64,000 nucleotides of DNA from Prunella strophiata (Eukaryota; Chordata; Aves; Passeriformes; Prunellidae). The position numbers were made by a program, and so were the translations under genes. The DNA lies in assembly GCA_036583965.1 (NCBI GenBank), contig JAZBQD010000014.1, positions 39,852,990-39,916,989 on the forward strand. The letters are read 5' to 3'. A model generated the notes under the pieces. It did not search any database. It saw only the letters and a list, made by a program, of their open reading frames with translations, and was not told where the DNA came from. Shown piece by piece: positions 27,069 through 39,458 of this stretch. Position 1 is the stretch's first letter. Every line of letters begins with the position of its first letter.

Positions 27069-27264
27069 TTGTACTGCTGATGGTCCTTTGTACTCCTTGT
27101 TTTTGCCATGAACCTCTCTGCCAGTTTTTCCAGGTTTCGAGAATACTCCATCTCTATTTCCGACTTCTTGCGGAAGAAATCCTGCAGATCTTGAAGAAGC
27201 TGCACTCTCATTTCAGTCTGCTGCTCCAGGCATTTCTGCTGCTCAACGAGTTGAGCCCGGATCT
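27069..27264 (-). CDS. SRGAP1: SRGAP1 coding exon 2 (start of F-BAR domain)
   Basis: This exon encodes 64 full codons beginning IRAQLVEQQK and ending STKDHQQY, plus split codons at both ends. SRGAP1 is a cytoplasmic Rho-family GTPase-activating protein that binds ROBO receptors through its SH3 domain, inactivates Cdc42/RhoA-type GTPases and shapes membranes with an N-terminal F-BAR dimer. This exon is the first long helix of that domain (FCH region), rich in E, Q, K and L in a coiled-coil pattern. The upstream junction is CTCATTAG|AG, so a Glu codon is split G|AG with exon 1. The downstream junction is TACAA|GTAAGA, splitting a Lys codon. Unspliced read-through meets TAA at once (27067-27065). 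Paralogue choice rests on recalled family sequences: VEQQKCLEQQTEMR and the DHQQYK end fit SRGAP1, whereas SRGAP2 and SRGAP3 differ at several of these positions. SEIEMEYS replaces the mammalian AEIETEYS. Confidence 0.96.
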
Positions 27265-27894
27265 CTAATGAGACAAACAAATATCCACTCAGGTCAGTGA
27301 AAGCAAATTAACTGAGTGTTACCAACTAAAATTACAAACACTCCAGTGTACTTCATCCTCTCACAGCTACACCAGCTGGAGCTGGATTTCAGGTCCCGTG
27401 GTGGGACACAGCAGTGGCAGCTCTCACTTCTGCCACCACACACTTAATGCCCAGCATCCTCCCACCTGCTGTGTGTCTCACAAGCAGCTGTGACAGGGGC
27501 TCAGGTGAGTCTCCACTTCCTCTCCCATCCCTCTTCTGGCCTCTGGCACTAGCACAACGTTCTGCTTGGAGTGATCTCCTTGCAGAAGGTGGTGCTGCCC
27601 TGAAGAATGGCTGGATAAACAAGCACCCTTTGGGCCAGGATCAGCCTGCTGACTGTCAGGTGCTCTATCATCATGTACAACATGGAAACAACCTTGTGAT
27701 AAACCCTGGAGGCATTATCCATTGCAACTGTGCACAGGTGAGCTTCCATATCTGCCCTATCACTGCCAGGGAGAGAACTGCTGTACTATACATGCAACCA
27801 ACAATGTTTTACAGTAAATATGTACCTATATTTAGAGTTGAAAATTTGAAAATTTGCACAAGGCTTCAAAGACTATAGTATATTTTTTAGTATT

Positions 27895-27908
27895 AAAAAA
27901 AAAAAAAA
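27895..27908. repeat. A14 homopolymer
   Basis: Fourteen A's in intron 1, about 630 bp upstream of exon 2. Confidence 0.93.
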
Positions 27909-28508
27909 TCACTTTAGAAGAATCTCAGTTTAGAAGAGAATATATGCTCACAGTTCTCTTCTAGAGCAATAAGGAAAAGCCTCCAGATATCCTACCACTT
28001 TTTGCCATAAGCAAAATGACTATGTAATAGGGTTTTTATTTTAGAGATTTCTGGGGTTTTTGGTTTTCTTTCATTTTGGTTGGTAATTTTTAGCACTTTT
28101 ATTTCCTGAGTGCTAATCAGTTAAATACACTCTGAGAACATTTAGTCTAAATAGATTCCTCTGGCTCTTTGGAGTTCATTACACTTTTGTCAGCTGCCCA
28201 GGCACAGTGTACTCCAATACTGTGGAGTACAATGAGGAGTAAACACTTTCTGACAATAATATATGTGTACATTTTTTACACAGTTTAATGCTATAATAAG
28301 GATTTCTCAACAGCAAAACACACAGAAGTGATGTCCATGTAAATGCAAAATTACTGTGAAATTTTACATGATTCCTAATGACGTAACCATGCTGTGGGCA
28401 AAAAGATCCTGTAAATCTTCAAAGCCCACAGCATAGTTTGAAATAGAAGAGCTTTCTAAAAGTCATACTGACATCACATGGAACTGCAAACCACTAAGCA
28501 GCAATAAC

Positions 28509-28538
28509 ATCACAAAATATTATCACAAAATATTATCT
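28509..28538. repeat. 14-bp tandem duplication
   Basis: ATCACAAAATATT-type units occur twice in direct succession (CATCACAAAATATTATCACAAAATATTATC), period 14. Confidence 0.8.
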
Positions 28539-31500
28539 GATGCAACTATGATCTAACACATCCTTACTGATCTTAGAGCAGGTATGAAGGCAGAGATCCA
28601 CTCTGCTGGGATTCAAATGTGTATACTGAAATAAGGTAGTACAAGCACAGAAAACTGTTATGCCAATATATTTGCTGAAGGAGGGAGACACTGCAGTATT
28701 TTCTTCCAGATCTGTGAGCTACCAGCTGCTGTGTTAATCATTAATGAGACTATCCATTTTTATAGTCTGGGAGGTGAACCAAAAAATTCACGGTTTGGTT
28801 TTCACTTCATTTAAATCAGTTTGTTGGAAAAGAAACTGTGCCTCCAGCAAGGATGAGCCACTGTAATACAACACTGTATCAATGACATTCATGTACACAG
28901 AGGAGAAAATCACATCAGAGCTGGAAGGTTAACAGCAGAAACAGATGCTCAAGACCACTATTTTAGGTGTCTACTACTGTTAATATTGCAGTGATGGAAA
29001 AATCCTGTGTATGGGGAACTGGCTGTACAGATCCACTGGTCAGAAACAGCAATTTTGTCCATAAGCTGGAGTTTTCACTAAATCCAGATCCATGGACATG
29101 GTCACTATACTTCAGCCATCTCCCCTTCCCACTCAAGATTTTCTAGCAGTTACTTTGAAAGCAGCGTTTTGTACAGAGCAACCATGTTCTGATTATTTTG
29201 TAGGTCAGTGTACCTTGCTGCTATAATTCTTCTTTTTTAGGCAGGCTTTTACCATAGCAACAAGAATGAGAAAGATTTAAGAAACAGGAATATATGAATA
29301 GAAATACAAGTAACAATGAACAAGGAACAACAGATAAAATATGAGAAACTGCCTCAGCTTTTTGATGTTGTCTGGATTTCCAGTGGACAATAGTGGCTTC
29401 CTTCAAACTTGTACTTTAGAAAACAAAACTGAAACATGATCTATGAAAGCTGATGGAGATGTACAAGCTCTGAGTAAGGCTGGTAAAAGTAGGGGCTCAG
29501 GGGGCTGCAGCTTCATGAAGGGAAGATTTCTAATTTCTGGTTATCTGAATCTCAGCAAAGACAAAGAACATGTTGATTTCAAAAGGCTAAGCCTGTGGCC
29601 TCCTGCTGGAGGAGAAAAAGGGGAGATGTACATCCCGCTCATACTAACTGACCACAGTCAGTCCAGAAGTGACTTCAACAGCAGTTCTCCTTCCAGTCTT
29701 TCATGTCATTCTGCTCCTCCATTTTTAAACTTTTCTTTTACTAATAACATGTCTAATGCCATACTGGCAGGCTGAGGAGATGGCAATGAATAAGAAATCA
29801 GATGAAAAAATACTGTGATTTCCATTTTCTGATGAGAGCAGAGGATTAACAAAAAGGCAAGCAAGCAACCAAACAACAATAAACCCCCAGAAAAAGTACT
29901 GGCAAAACAGGCAGGCAGCCTGAGCGGCTGTGTGTGACAAAATCACAACTGTCCAGGTACTATTAACCATAATAGACTACCCATTACCTACTGCTACAGA
30001 AAAATGCACCAAGGCAATGCTATTTTCTTTAACCAGTTTACATGTGTGATTTCCCTAGGGCTAGAAAGAGTGGCATGGAAAATTGCTGCACTGTATTCAA
30101 AGAAATAAAATCACTATAGTCAAAACTCCATAGATACAGAGACAGGTGCAGCAAATAAGAGAAGGCTGCCTGTCTTTACTCTTATTTTGCTGGCACATTT
30201 AAATTCAAAGTTGAATTGGTACCAGTTGTAATGGGCAATGATATTGTCTTATTCTGCTCTGCTGAGTGGCTAATGTCAAATTGCCAGGCTATTTTGTGCC
30301 AGGAAAAGACCCATTTAAACCCTGGATGAGTTAACACCTTCTCCTTCTTTATCTTGGCAGCTTTGAGTCAATGCTCACTGGTTTTCTGGCCAAGGGCAGG
30401 TTGAAGAGGAATCCCATCCATTTATACTGCAGCTTGAACATACTGAGATGACATCAACTGGGAAAAAAAGTTAAATCCACCTACACTTTGTCCAAAATTT
30501 GCACACACAATCAAAGTGAGGAAACAGTTAATGTGATGGCCATTAAATCAATAAATGGAATAAAGTTTTATTTCTAAAGATTTTTATGCTAAAATTTATT
30601 TTGGTTATACCCTCACAGACACCCTCCACTACAATTACTGCATTAAGTATAAAATTAGATTTTGTTTATGCCAGTTTTGAAAATGCAACTCTAACCTTTC
30701 AACAAATCTTTATTTGCTTGACAAGTGGTTAAATCTGTGCACCATGAAAAGTAAAAAGAGACAAGATTATAGTTGCTTTGAAAGTTAAGTCAGAGCAAAT
30801 AAAGCCAAACTACTGACATCACCCAAATCATAATCAGAAATAACTCATCAAGGTTACCTCTTTGCACACAGTTAAGTATTACAAATAGTGACTTACACAG
30901 CACTGCTGTAATACCCTGTAGAACATGTGTGGAACCAGTGACAGGCCAGTGCCCCCCTGAAGTAACCTGTGAAGATACACTACAACGTGACACAATCATA
31001 ATGCTGGTTACACACCAGCATGGAACAAAGTTCTTCACCTGTACTTTCACACATAAAAGCACCAGGCTCCATCAAATATCCCCAAAAAGTCAAAGGAAAC
31101 CTCCTCCTGACCTCAGTTGCTCACAACTTGTAAACACATGGTATAAACCAAATTAACCCATGGACAGACCAACACTGCTGCCCTGCTACAGAGCTCCCCA
31201 CTGCAATGCCCACACCCCCCCACCCTGCAGCACTGCAGTGCTCCAGCCATGCTGCACTAGGCTATGCCTAGCCTTTCAGACCTTGGAGACCTTTCAGACT
31301 ATCACAAACTCTCTCACCAACTCTTGAGCAAAGCAACTCTAAAGAGTGCTTCATGGTGCTACCAACACACCTGCCTCAAGATGCTTCCTGCCTGAGCCAC
31401 CCCAAGAGCTGATGCAGCTGCCACTCTTAGCTCCCATTTAACTTTTGTGCTTGCAGAGCAGCCCTGATATAGGCTTTGGTCTTTGCTGAAAGCTCTGGAA

Positions 31501-31836
31501 AATGCCACAGAGCAGGACATGTTTCCCCAGTCACCCCCCTTGGCTGCACCGCAAGCCTCCCACCTGCTGCCTCACCCTGCCTGGCAAGGCACTATATTTA
31601 AGTCATGATTACCATACACAAACTATGCAGACATATTAATCCTGTGGTATTACTGGATAATCATACCAACAGCCTTGGGGCCTCACCCTTCAAAAGATCA
31701 CAAAAACAAGTAACTCAACAGAACTCTTTGAGAGTACTGAGGCTCTCACAAGACATAGTTATGTTTGCAGGTTTTATCTCTTGGGTAACCAGACAAAGCC
31801 ACATCACCTCCCATTTTTCTCCAAATGTCTCTTTTT

Positions 31837-31862
31837 CACACACACACACACACACACACACA
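31837..31862. repeat. (CA)13 microsatellite
   Basis: An uninterrupted CA dinucleotide run of 26 bases is followed by GAGA, in intron 1. Its length makes it a likely polymorphic locus. Confidence 0.97.
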
Positions 31863-34334
31863 GAGAAAAAAGAGATTACTTTTAAATGTCTCAAAAATGT
31901 CTCATCAAATGCATTAAAACCTATATGTGGTATCTTAGACCTTGCATTTCTAAACCATTACATTTAGTCATTTTTTTTTTATCCCAGTGAGCTATCAACA
32001 CACATATCCTTCACTGTCATGCCAATGATATCCAGATAATATTTCACAGGAAAAGATTCTGACCTTAAATTCAGCCTAGCTATCATCTGGCGACCAACAT
32101 ACATTTGTAATTAAGCAGCTATTGCAGCATTAATCATCTTGCAGTTCCTCCTTGAAGACACTTGAGTCTAACATGCCTCTCATTGTGCCCTAGTTATTTA
32201 GAATGAAGAACTGCTCATGTCTACCCCTGCTGCTAGAAGCTGGGGTGCTGCAGGAAGGGACTGATCATTTCAGTTTCATTTGAGCCTCTGCCTTTGTAAG
32301 GACTTGGTTTTGGCTTCTTTGTCAAGATGAGCAGAGCTTTCGTCCAGCTGCATGCAGCTGGCCAACATCTGCAGTTTAGGTTTTGTTTGAGCAAAGTGCT
32401 TATCTCCAGCCCACTGAGGATGCTGCCAACAGAGAAATCACAGCAGGAATCACTGAGAGGGGCCTGGAGGTATCCCTGTGCACATTTAGTACTCCTAATG
32501 CCATGTCCCATCAGTGCTCCCACACTTCCCAGGGACATTACTGCTCCTCTCAACAGATAAGAAGATAAAGATGGTGAGAGGTATCACATCCATGGTGGGT
32601 GCTCAGACCCAGCTGCTAATCCTTGTCTCTGAGATACACAGCCTAAGGATGCTGGTGTTGTAAAGTTTTTATTTCTCAGAGACTTGGCTGGAAAGCTATT
32701 TGAGTATTTCTGTGACAAATGGCGAGGGAAGCTCTGTGGTCAGCAGGGAGTCTGGCTCGCACTCTCTCCCAAGTCCTTGTTGCCATTTTCTTTGACCACA
32801 AGCAGGAAAATCCACTTCAAAAGCCAGGAAATTCCACCAGACTGACAGCTAATGAGAGATGCTGGGGTAAAGATCTCGGAGGCTGATGCAGAAATGCCTT
32901 TAAATAGATCATGAGCCTGAACCACAACATTAACCTTCTATGACAGAGATGGGGAGATCATTTCCCTGTGTTCAGCACGTAAGAAGCGTGGCTGCAGACA
33001 CAGTGATGCCCTTGAGCTTCCACAGGCAGGGCTTTTGTGGACTTTGTTCTACCCTGACCCCCATCAATTTCACTCAGTATATTGAGCATACAGCTTTATA
33101 CCTGTTGCCACTTGAAGTGTGACCTCTGCTGTGCACACCCCAGCATTAACTTAATGTTTGACTTTGTACTATTTTCCAGAGAATTCATTTCAGATTTTTT
33201 GTTTGTTTGGGGATTATGGGGGATGTGCTTGAGGTTGCCTGTGACAGATCACATCTTCAGGCTGTAGCGTAGAATTGGATGGGGAGAGAGAATCACTTCT
33301 GCATTTGAAGGGCTGTACAAACAGTCAGCAATCTGAAGCCCCTGTTGACATCTGTCAACCTCTTTAAAAACTGCAAACCACATTCATTCAAGCACTTTGG
33401 CATCCTTAAAGATAAAAAACAATCCTTGTGCAGCCATTAGGAGGAAAACTGATGTAGAAGCCATTTGCAGGATGCAGACAAATTTTTATGGGTCACTTCA
33501 CTTGTCCTGCTCAAACAAAGGGAGCAGAGAAACAATGAAGCTTCCCCTTGAAGCTGCAAATTTCATTTCTATACATTCAAGCAAACACATTTCTGTCTAA
33601 TGCAGTCACAGACTGGGCAACAACATGTGCCTATGCAGAATCCTGTAACTGGGGGATCCCAGTGGACAGGAATTAAAAAGGGCAGCTGTATTAGGGCACC
33701 TTCCAGATCCTTTTGAAATGAGAAGACATGTCTGGAAGAGCCAAGAAAATCTCTAGATGTAGAAGAAGAAGCTTTTCTTCTTGTTGTTCTTGGACTAACG
33801 CCCTCCTGCTATTCACAGCCACAGCTGCTGGTCACTTGGCTGCCTACAGTCCGAGCCTAAATGGAGGGCAGCGTGCCAGCTCATGACTTGGCAGGACACT
33901 TTTGCCACAATGCTGCTGCCAAGAGACCATGAATTTAAGCAGGCAGTCTGCCTGCACCACGTTTTGAGTGCCACTGCTTCTGTGGCAACTGCTCCCTTGC
34001 ACGCATAACTAAGTGCTGGCACTATGTCCCACCAAACCTTGAGCCTGGCATACTCTGTCCTTGTAGTCACAGGAGCTGGGACTGAGGACAAAAAATTCTG
34101 TCCCTCAGAGAAGGAACTTGATTTTGCTCAACAGTAAAAGCTCAGCTCATCTCAAAACACTGCCAACCTGAAGAGTAGAGAACAAAGGGCAAGATACCTC
34201 CTCTGCATCAACAGTCTGATTCAAGGTCATTCACCAGAGTGACCAGCCCTTATCTCCCACGGTGGGAGCAGATACTCTCCCAAAATCCAACTGCCCCACC
34301 TCTAGATGAGCAAATCAGTTCTGTAAAGAAAGAC

Positions 34335-34360
34335 AGAGAGAGTGAGAGAGAGAGAGAGAA
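34335..34360. repeat. (GA)n microsatellite
   Basis: A purine run of GA repeats interrupted by one GTGAG, continuing into GAAGAAAAAAGAG, in intron 1. Confidence 0.92.
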
Positions 34361-37126
34361 GAAAAAAGAGTGCACGCAACTGTCTGCCAAGCAGACAGGT
34401 GATCATAAAGTGTCTAAAAACCCATTTAGAGCATCTAAACTGTCAAGATCTACGGGAAAACTTATTCTGAAGCTTCTTAAGGGCTTCAATCATCTTTTTT
34501 TGCTTGTTAAAGATACTATGAGCCTTTCCTTGCAGTCTTAAATTTTGGGCATATGAGAAAATTGAAAAGGAATCAGTATGCCCAAATCTTTCTTATCTTC
34601 TCACCAATAATGTATCTGCCAATGAAACAGAAAAATGACTCATGGGTCTTCTTGGAAACATTCTTTGCACAATGTCTGGGAGGCCTGATTGGCATTAGCA
34701 CTCCATGAGACAAAAAATCCACACAAATCAGGGGGTCCAGTAGGAAAGAAAACCCAGTTTGTAACAATCCGAGCTGTAATGAAAACCTAATACTCTTCAT
34801 TAGCTTCCTTACTTGTAAACTGGGTGAAATCAGATTGAATTCCCACCTCAGCTGTTGCAAGGCTGAGGATGGAGCTGCCTCTGAATAGTGCAGCAGTATC
34901 CACTCTGCAACAGACACTGCATCAATTGTCCACCAACACTACCCTGAAATTACTCCAGTCTTAGTATGAGCACATATCCTTTACCTCTAGAGAAGCATAA
35001 ACCTCCTGACCACACCGATGCGAGTACAGATTGCACCAGACCAGCACCATTTCATTTTGTTAAGTTCTACTTATTTGTCACAATAAAACCCTTCCTTCCT
35101 TCTTAATATCTTGGATGGAGAGCTAACAAGCGAAAACACTTGAAGGCTCCTTCTAGAAATGAGATGTTGAGAATGGTGCCTTTTCTTGACAAAAAAACTA
35201 ATTAATCTGAACCTCTGGCAGGTTACATAGCTCTTAACATGAGAGTTATGCTGGTAGAAGTGCAGGCCAGGAACTCCTGAGCAAGAAAGCATGAAATCTG
35301 CACATCAATCAGATACAGCATCTCCTGTATGCTGGTAACTATCACTGTGATAAGACTGAGAAATTAATAACTAGAGAAAATTCCCTCCCTACATCCTGTG
35401 AAAATGACTCTCCATCCATGGCACATCTTTAGGAGGTCAATAAAATATTTTTAGGATGACACATACCCTGCTGCATGTCATAAATAAGAGCATGCATTTG
35501 AACCAGCCATGACTTTCAGTGACAGCTCTTTAAGTCCCAAGGTGAAGTAACAGTGCAGTTAAGCACAAAAAGGAAACAGTCATCCGTGCTGCGTGCCAAC
35601 ATTTTACCCACATCACTTTTCAGTCCAACCTAACATGCAGTAAAATACTTTCACTATTGCTCATTTAGCTTTGATACATTTAACTACTCCAACCCCCCAA
35701 CTTAACACATTAAGCACCTTTGTGTTTTTCTTCTACAATAAATATGTACTTTTTGTTTTCTGCAGCAGATCCATGATGCTTCTCTTCTTCAGTGAGACAA
35801 ACAGCTATGCCACTGAGATGCCTCCAACACCAGTTTTAAAACTTTATGTACATATCCCATGCTAATTACTCACCTGAGTACATCCCTGTAGTTACTTAAG
35901 GCCCTGTGTACCCCAGCCAACCAAGTGGGTCAAAGAAACTGTCTGGGGCAACATGCCAGAGCTGCAGAGTCTGCTTTGGATGCTGGCACACTTCTGGACA
36001 GAGCATTAGCCCCTGCCCATGAGCACTGTGCCCGGCAGCGGCACAGAGCAGGGACAGCCCTGCACCGGTGAGGCAGCAGTGGGGGATCAGAGCTCCTCAC
36101 TCACCCACCCAGTGCTGAGTGAAGGATGGCATCTACCACCCAGCCAATCTTTGAATGAAATTCTATCACCCTGCTTCATGCTTCTTGGACAGATTTAACT
36201 GTAAAAGTGCAAGTCTGGCTCAGGAGTATGTCTGTCAGACCAGATGGACCTTGATCTGCATAATTTTTTAGTAGAGACTTGGCCTAAGTCTGCAAAACCA
36301 AAGCCCCAGTGAAGGATTACTGGTCTTCTGAGCATGACGATGATATTATCCAAAAGTAAATTTCAGTGTCTTGTCTCATTTTCACACAGCAAATAATACT
36401 GAATTTGACTCAGTAGAGGATTTAAGAAACAGGACATCATGTTTTGGAGGGAAAAAAAAAATTCTGTATGACAAACTCTGAACAGAAAACTCGTATTTTT
36501 ATTAATTAAACAAAGGAATAACCCCTATCATGATGGAATTACTTATTCTGTCTGTGAGAGTACTAATACATGTAAAATAGATAATCAGACAATCACCATG
36601 CTGGTTAATTATACGAGTAGAAGTAACAGACAGGTATTTTTATACGTCACCTACCAAGATTAGATAAATTCTGCAATGCCTCAAATACATTTGTCTATGT
36701 ACTGCTCTGATTTGGTAGAAGGTGTAATGCCTAAATGACAAAATAAAATGCCTGCCTCAAAGGATGGTTTTGAACCCAATTACTCAGAGCCTCAAATTCC
36801 ACTAACAGCAGCTGGGAAAAAACAAATCCTTCAGTGTCACAGAGCAGATTCTTTCTGCTACAGGGAAGTATAAATTGGATTGTGGACCACATTTAATTAC
36901 ATTTATCTTCAGTTGTTACAGTAGCAGAAGAAGAAAGCTGCCCCCGCCCTGAGAGGTTCCTGCTAATGGGAATAGAAAAAAATATCCCGTGAGACTGTAG
37001 GTAACTGTTGCTTACTCACTCAACAGTAAAATGAAGAATAGTATCTGCTAGTTAATGAACTCTGGGCTAAAATAATTTGCATATTTTCAGGTGCCCTGGA
37101 AACAGTCTTCAATCTGTCAGAAATTT

Positions 37127-37143
37127 AAAAAAAAAAAAAAAAA
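37127..37143. repeat. A17 homopolymer
   Basis: Seventeen A's in intron 1; no retroposed body was recognised. Confidence 0.93.
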
Positions 37144-38072
37144 GAAAAATATTACTCCCATTTTTTTAATGAAAGAAAATATCAGAACAAACAAAACTTA
37201 ATGATTTGTAGAACCCAGTATCTGCATTAATTCACTGTTTTGTGTATTCTGCAAATGTTTCTCTCCAACAGATATATGGGTGATTAGGGTTTCCAGCAGG
37301 GCTTTGATGATTGCTGTATGGAAGCAAAGACACCAAAAACAGCTGTAGGAAACAGATGTGCCACTTAGGGCACCTTCACTGAACGGCTAAGGGATTAATG
37401 CTTCACCTGCTTAGTTCAGAATTCCTGTATAAAAAAAAGTAAAACCCCTATTACTGCCTATTTTTTAGCCTGTCTCCATTGGGAAATAGACATTCTGGTA
37501 GCAAAAGCTGCACTGGAGTGAGTAAAAGAGAAGAACTGCAATGGGCAGGGCAGTAGCTGTAGCTCCTAAGCCCTTTGCCTGGTTGAACTGAAATTGAATC
37601 GTGATGTTTTATAAGTATAAAGTTCCAGCTCTGAGAAGCACATCAGCAGCCATAGCACCTGGATGGCAAAGTGGTAACCTGTGAAAATAGTTAATTCTTT
37701 ATTCTGGGAAAAAACATTGTTTGGTAATTCACAGAAGGCCATGCACAACTTAGTGAAGAAATGAAAGATGTAACATCTACAATGAAGAAATCTCCATCCT
37801 GTAAGAAGATCATCATTCAACCATTAGCAAAATACTAGGGGAGCTTTTTTAGAAATAATAAATGCAATAAACACGGATACCAACTGGGGAAAAAAGCAAG
37901 GGTAGTTGGAAGGATAAGTCAGACATGCCAGCAAGCAATATGAGTCTCACAGACAATTTATCAAAGGAGACTTTATCCTGGGTTAAGTTTCCTTAATCAG
38001 GAGTACTCTGAATACTCCAGATACTGGTTTTACAACAGTGCTCATTTCCAAATGTTTACTTTAGGGCCACTC

Positions 38073-38091
38073 TTTTTTTTTTTTTTTTTTT
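38073..38091. repeat. T19 homopolymer
   Basis: Nineteen T's in intron 1; no recognisable retroposed body on the right. Confidence 0.93.
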
Positions 38092-38534
38092 AAACCAAAG
38101 ATGAGTTCGAAATACTCAGGAATACACCAGGAAAATAACTGAAACAGAAGGATAAAGTAAAGACTGAAAAGTCAAAGTGTGGCAGTGCACACCTACTCAG
38201 GCCAGATGAACCCAGGACTGCAATGGCCAAACTACTGACAAGAATCTGTCCCCTTTGCCTGAAAGTGGCTGCTGTGACCAAAGGGCTGGAGAGCATCTCC
38301 TGGAAAGGGCAGGGGGAGCAGAGAGAGATGCCAGTGTGTTCTAGGCAAGCAAATTGCTACTTCTGCCTAAGTTACTGAAGTTCTCATCAGAAATATTTAT
38401 AGAACAAAGACAGGTAGAGAGATAAGGAGAAACCAGGTCAGTTCCTGGAAAAGGAAACTACGGTGGCAAGCCACTGGAGTTACTTAAGCTTATCAACAGA
38501 TAGTGGATAACTTAAACCCAGCTGACCTTCAGTT

Positions 38535-38590
38535 TCAAGTTACCTGCAATCCTTTGCCTCAAGTTACCGGCAGTCCTTTGCCTCAAATTA
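38535..38590. repeat. 24-bp tandem duplication with partial third unit
   Basis: Units beginning TCAAGTTACC and ending CCTTTGCC are spaced 24 bases apart (38535 and 38559). A partial third copy begins TCAAATTA at 38583. Two substitutions separate the full copies. Confidence 0.85.
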
Positions 38591-39427
38591 TTCTATTCCT
38601 GTTCCATTTATAATCTATCAACAAACCTTAAAGACCACAAAAATACAGATAAACCAGCTGAAAAGCATTTATTTTTTCCAGTTTCTGCAAAATGTGCATT
38701 TTCACCGCAACTTCCTTTCTGCACCTAATCTGTCAAAGTACAGCAACAGTGCTTACTGAAGCATCAGTCCTGTCCTCTGCCTGGATAGACATTTTCATCT
38801 TAGTGCTAATCTACTGCTTTGTCACTTAGGTGATAATCTGTCATAACCCTGATATGTAAAAGTCACAAAGAAAAGAAAACTACCTTTGCATGAAGTTCAA
38901 GTCATCCCAGTTGACACAGTCTAAAACTGTAGATTACTCATGTCCAAGCTGGGCATTATCTAAAAGGCCTCACCTGTGGCTTCTCTATACAACAATGACT
39001 GTTTCACAGCTAGTGTACCTTCCTCAGGACAGCCATACATAACCCAGCTCCTGTGTCCAACTCCCCACAGTGCCAAGCTCAGGTGAGACTGCAGGTGACA
39101 CACATCAAACCCTAAAGGTGAAACCACAGCTGTCTGTGGCTGACTGCCCACTCTACAGCTGCCATGACCTGTCTGTGGGCATGTCCAGAAATACTGCTCA
39201 GAAAGGTACAAGACTATTACTATAAATTTCATTCCACCTTTGCACAGGGCTGCAAACTGTATGATCCTGGTGCACCATGCTGTATTTCTAAATACACCCT
39301 TACTACAAACAGCAAGGTCCAAATAAGGGAAGTCCAAAGGCAAGTTACAAATTCTAAACAAGAGTGTCATCAAAACTTGGAGATGTATTTTTACTTGTTT
39401 ACACAAACTTTCAGGTTATGAAGAACA

Positions 39428-39458
39428 AGAATAAGATCATCAACAAGAATAAGATAGC
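39428..39458. repeat. 18-bp direct repeat
   Basis: CAAGAATAAGATCATCAA is followed by CAAGAATAAGATAGC, a two-copy direct repeat of about 18 bases, in intron 1. Confidence 0.75.

Noticed and set aside
27414..27878. A 154-codon plus-strand open frame next to exon 2
   Set aside because: It has no family resemblance, is overlapped by competing frames and has no exon signals. It is antisense intronic sequence in a locally GC-richer patch.
38960..39406. A 148-codon minus-strand open frame
   Set aside because: No recognisable protein family and overlapped on the other strand by an equally plausible short frame.
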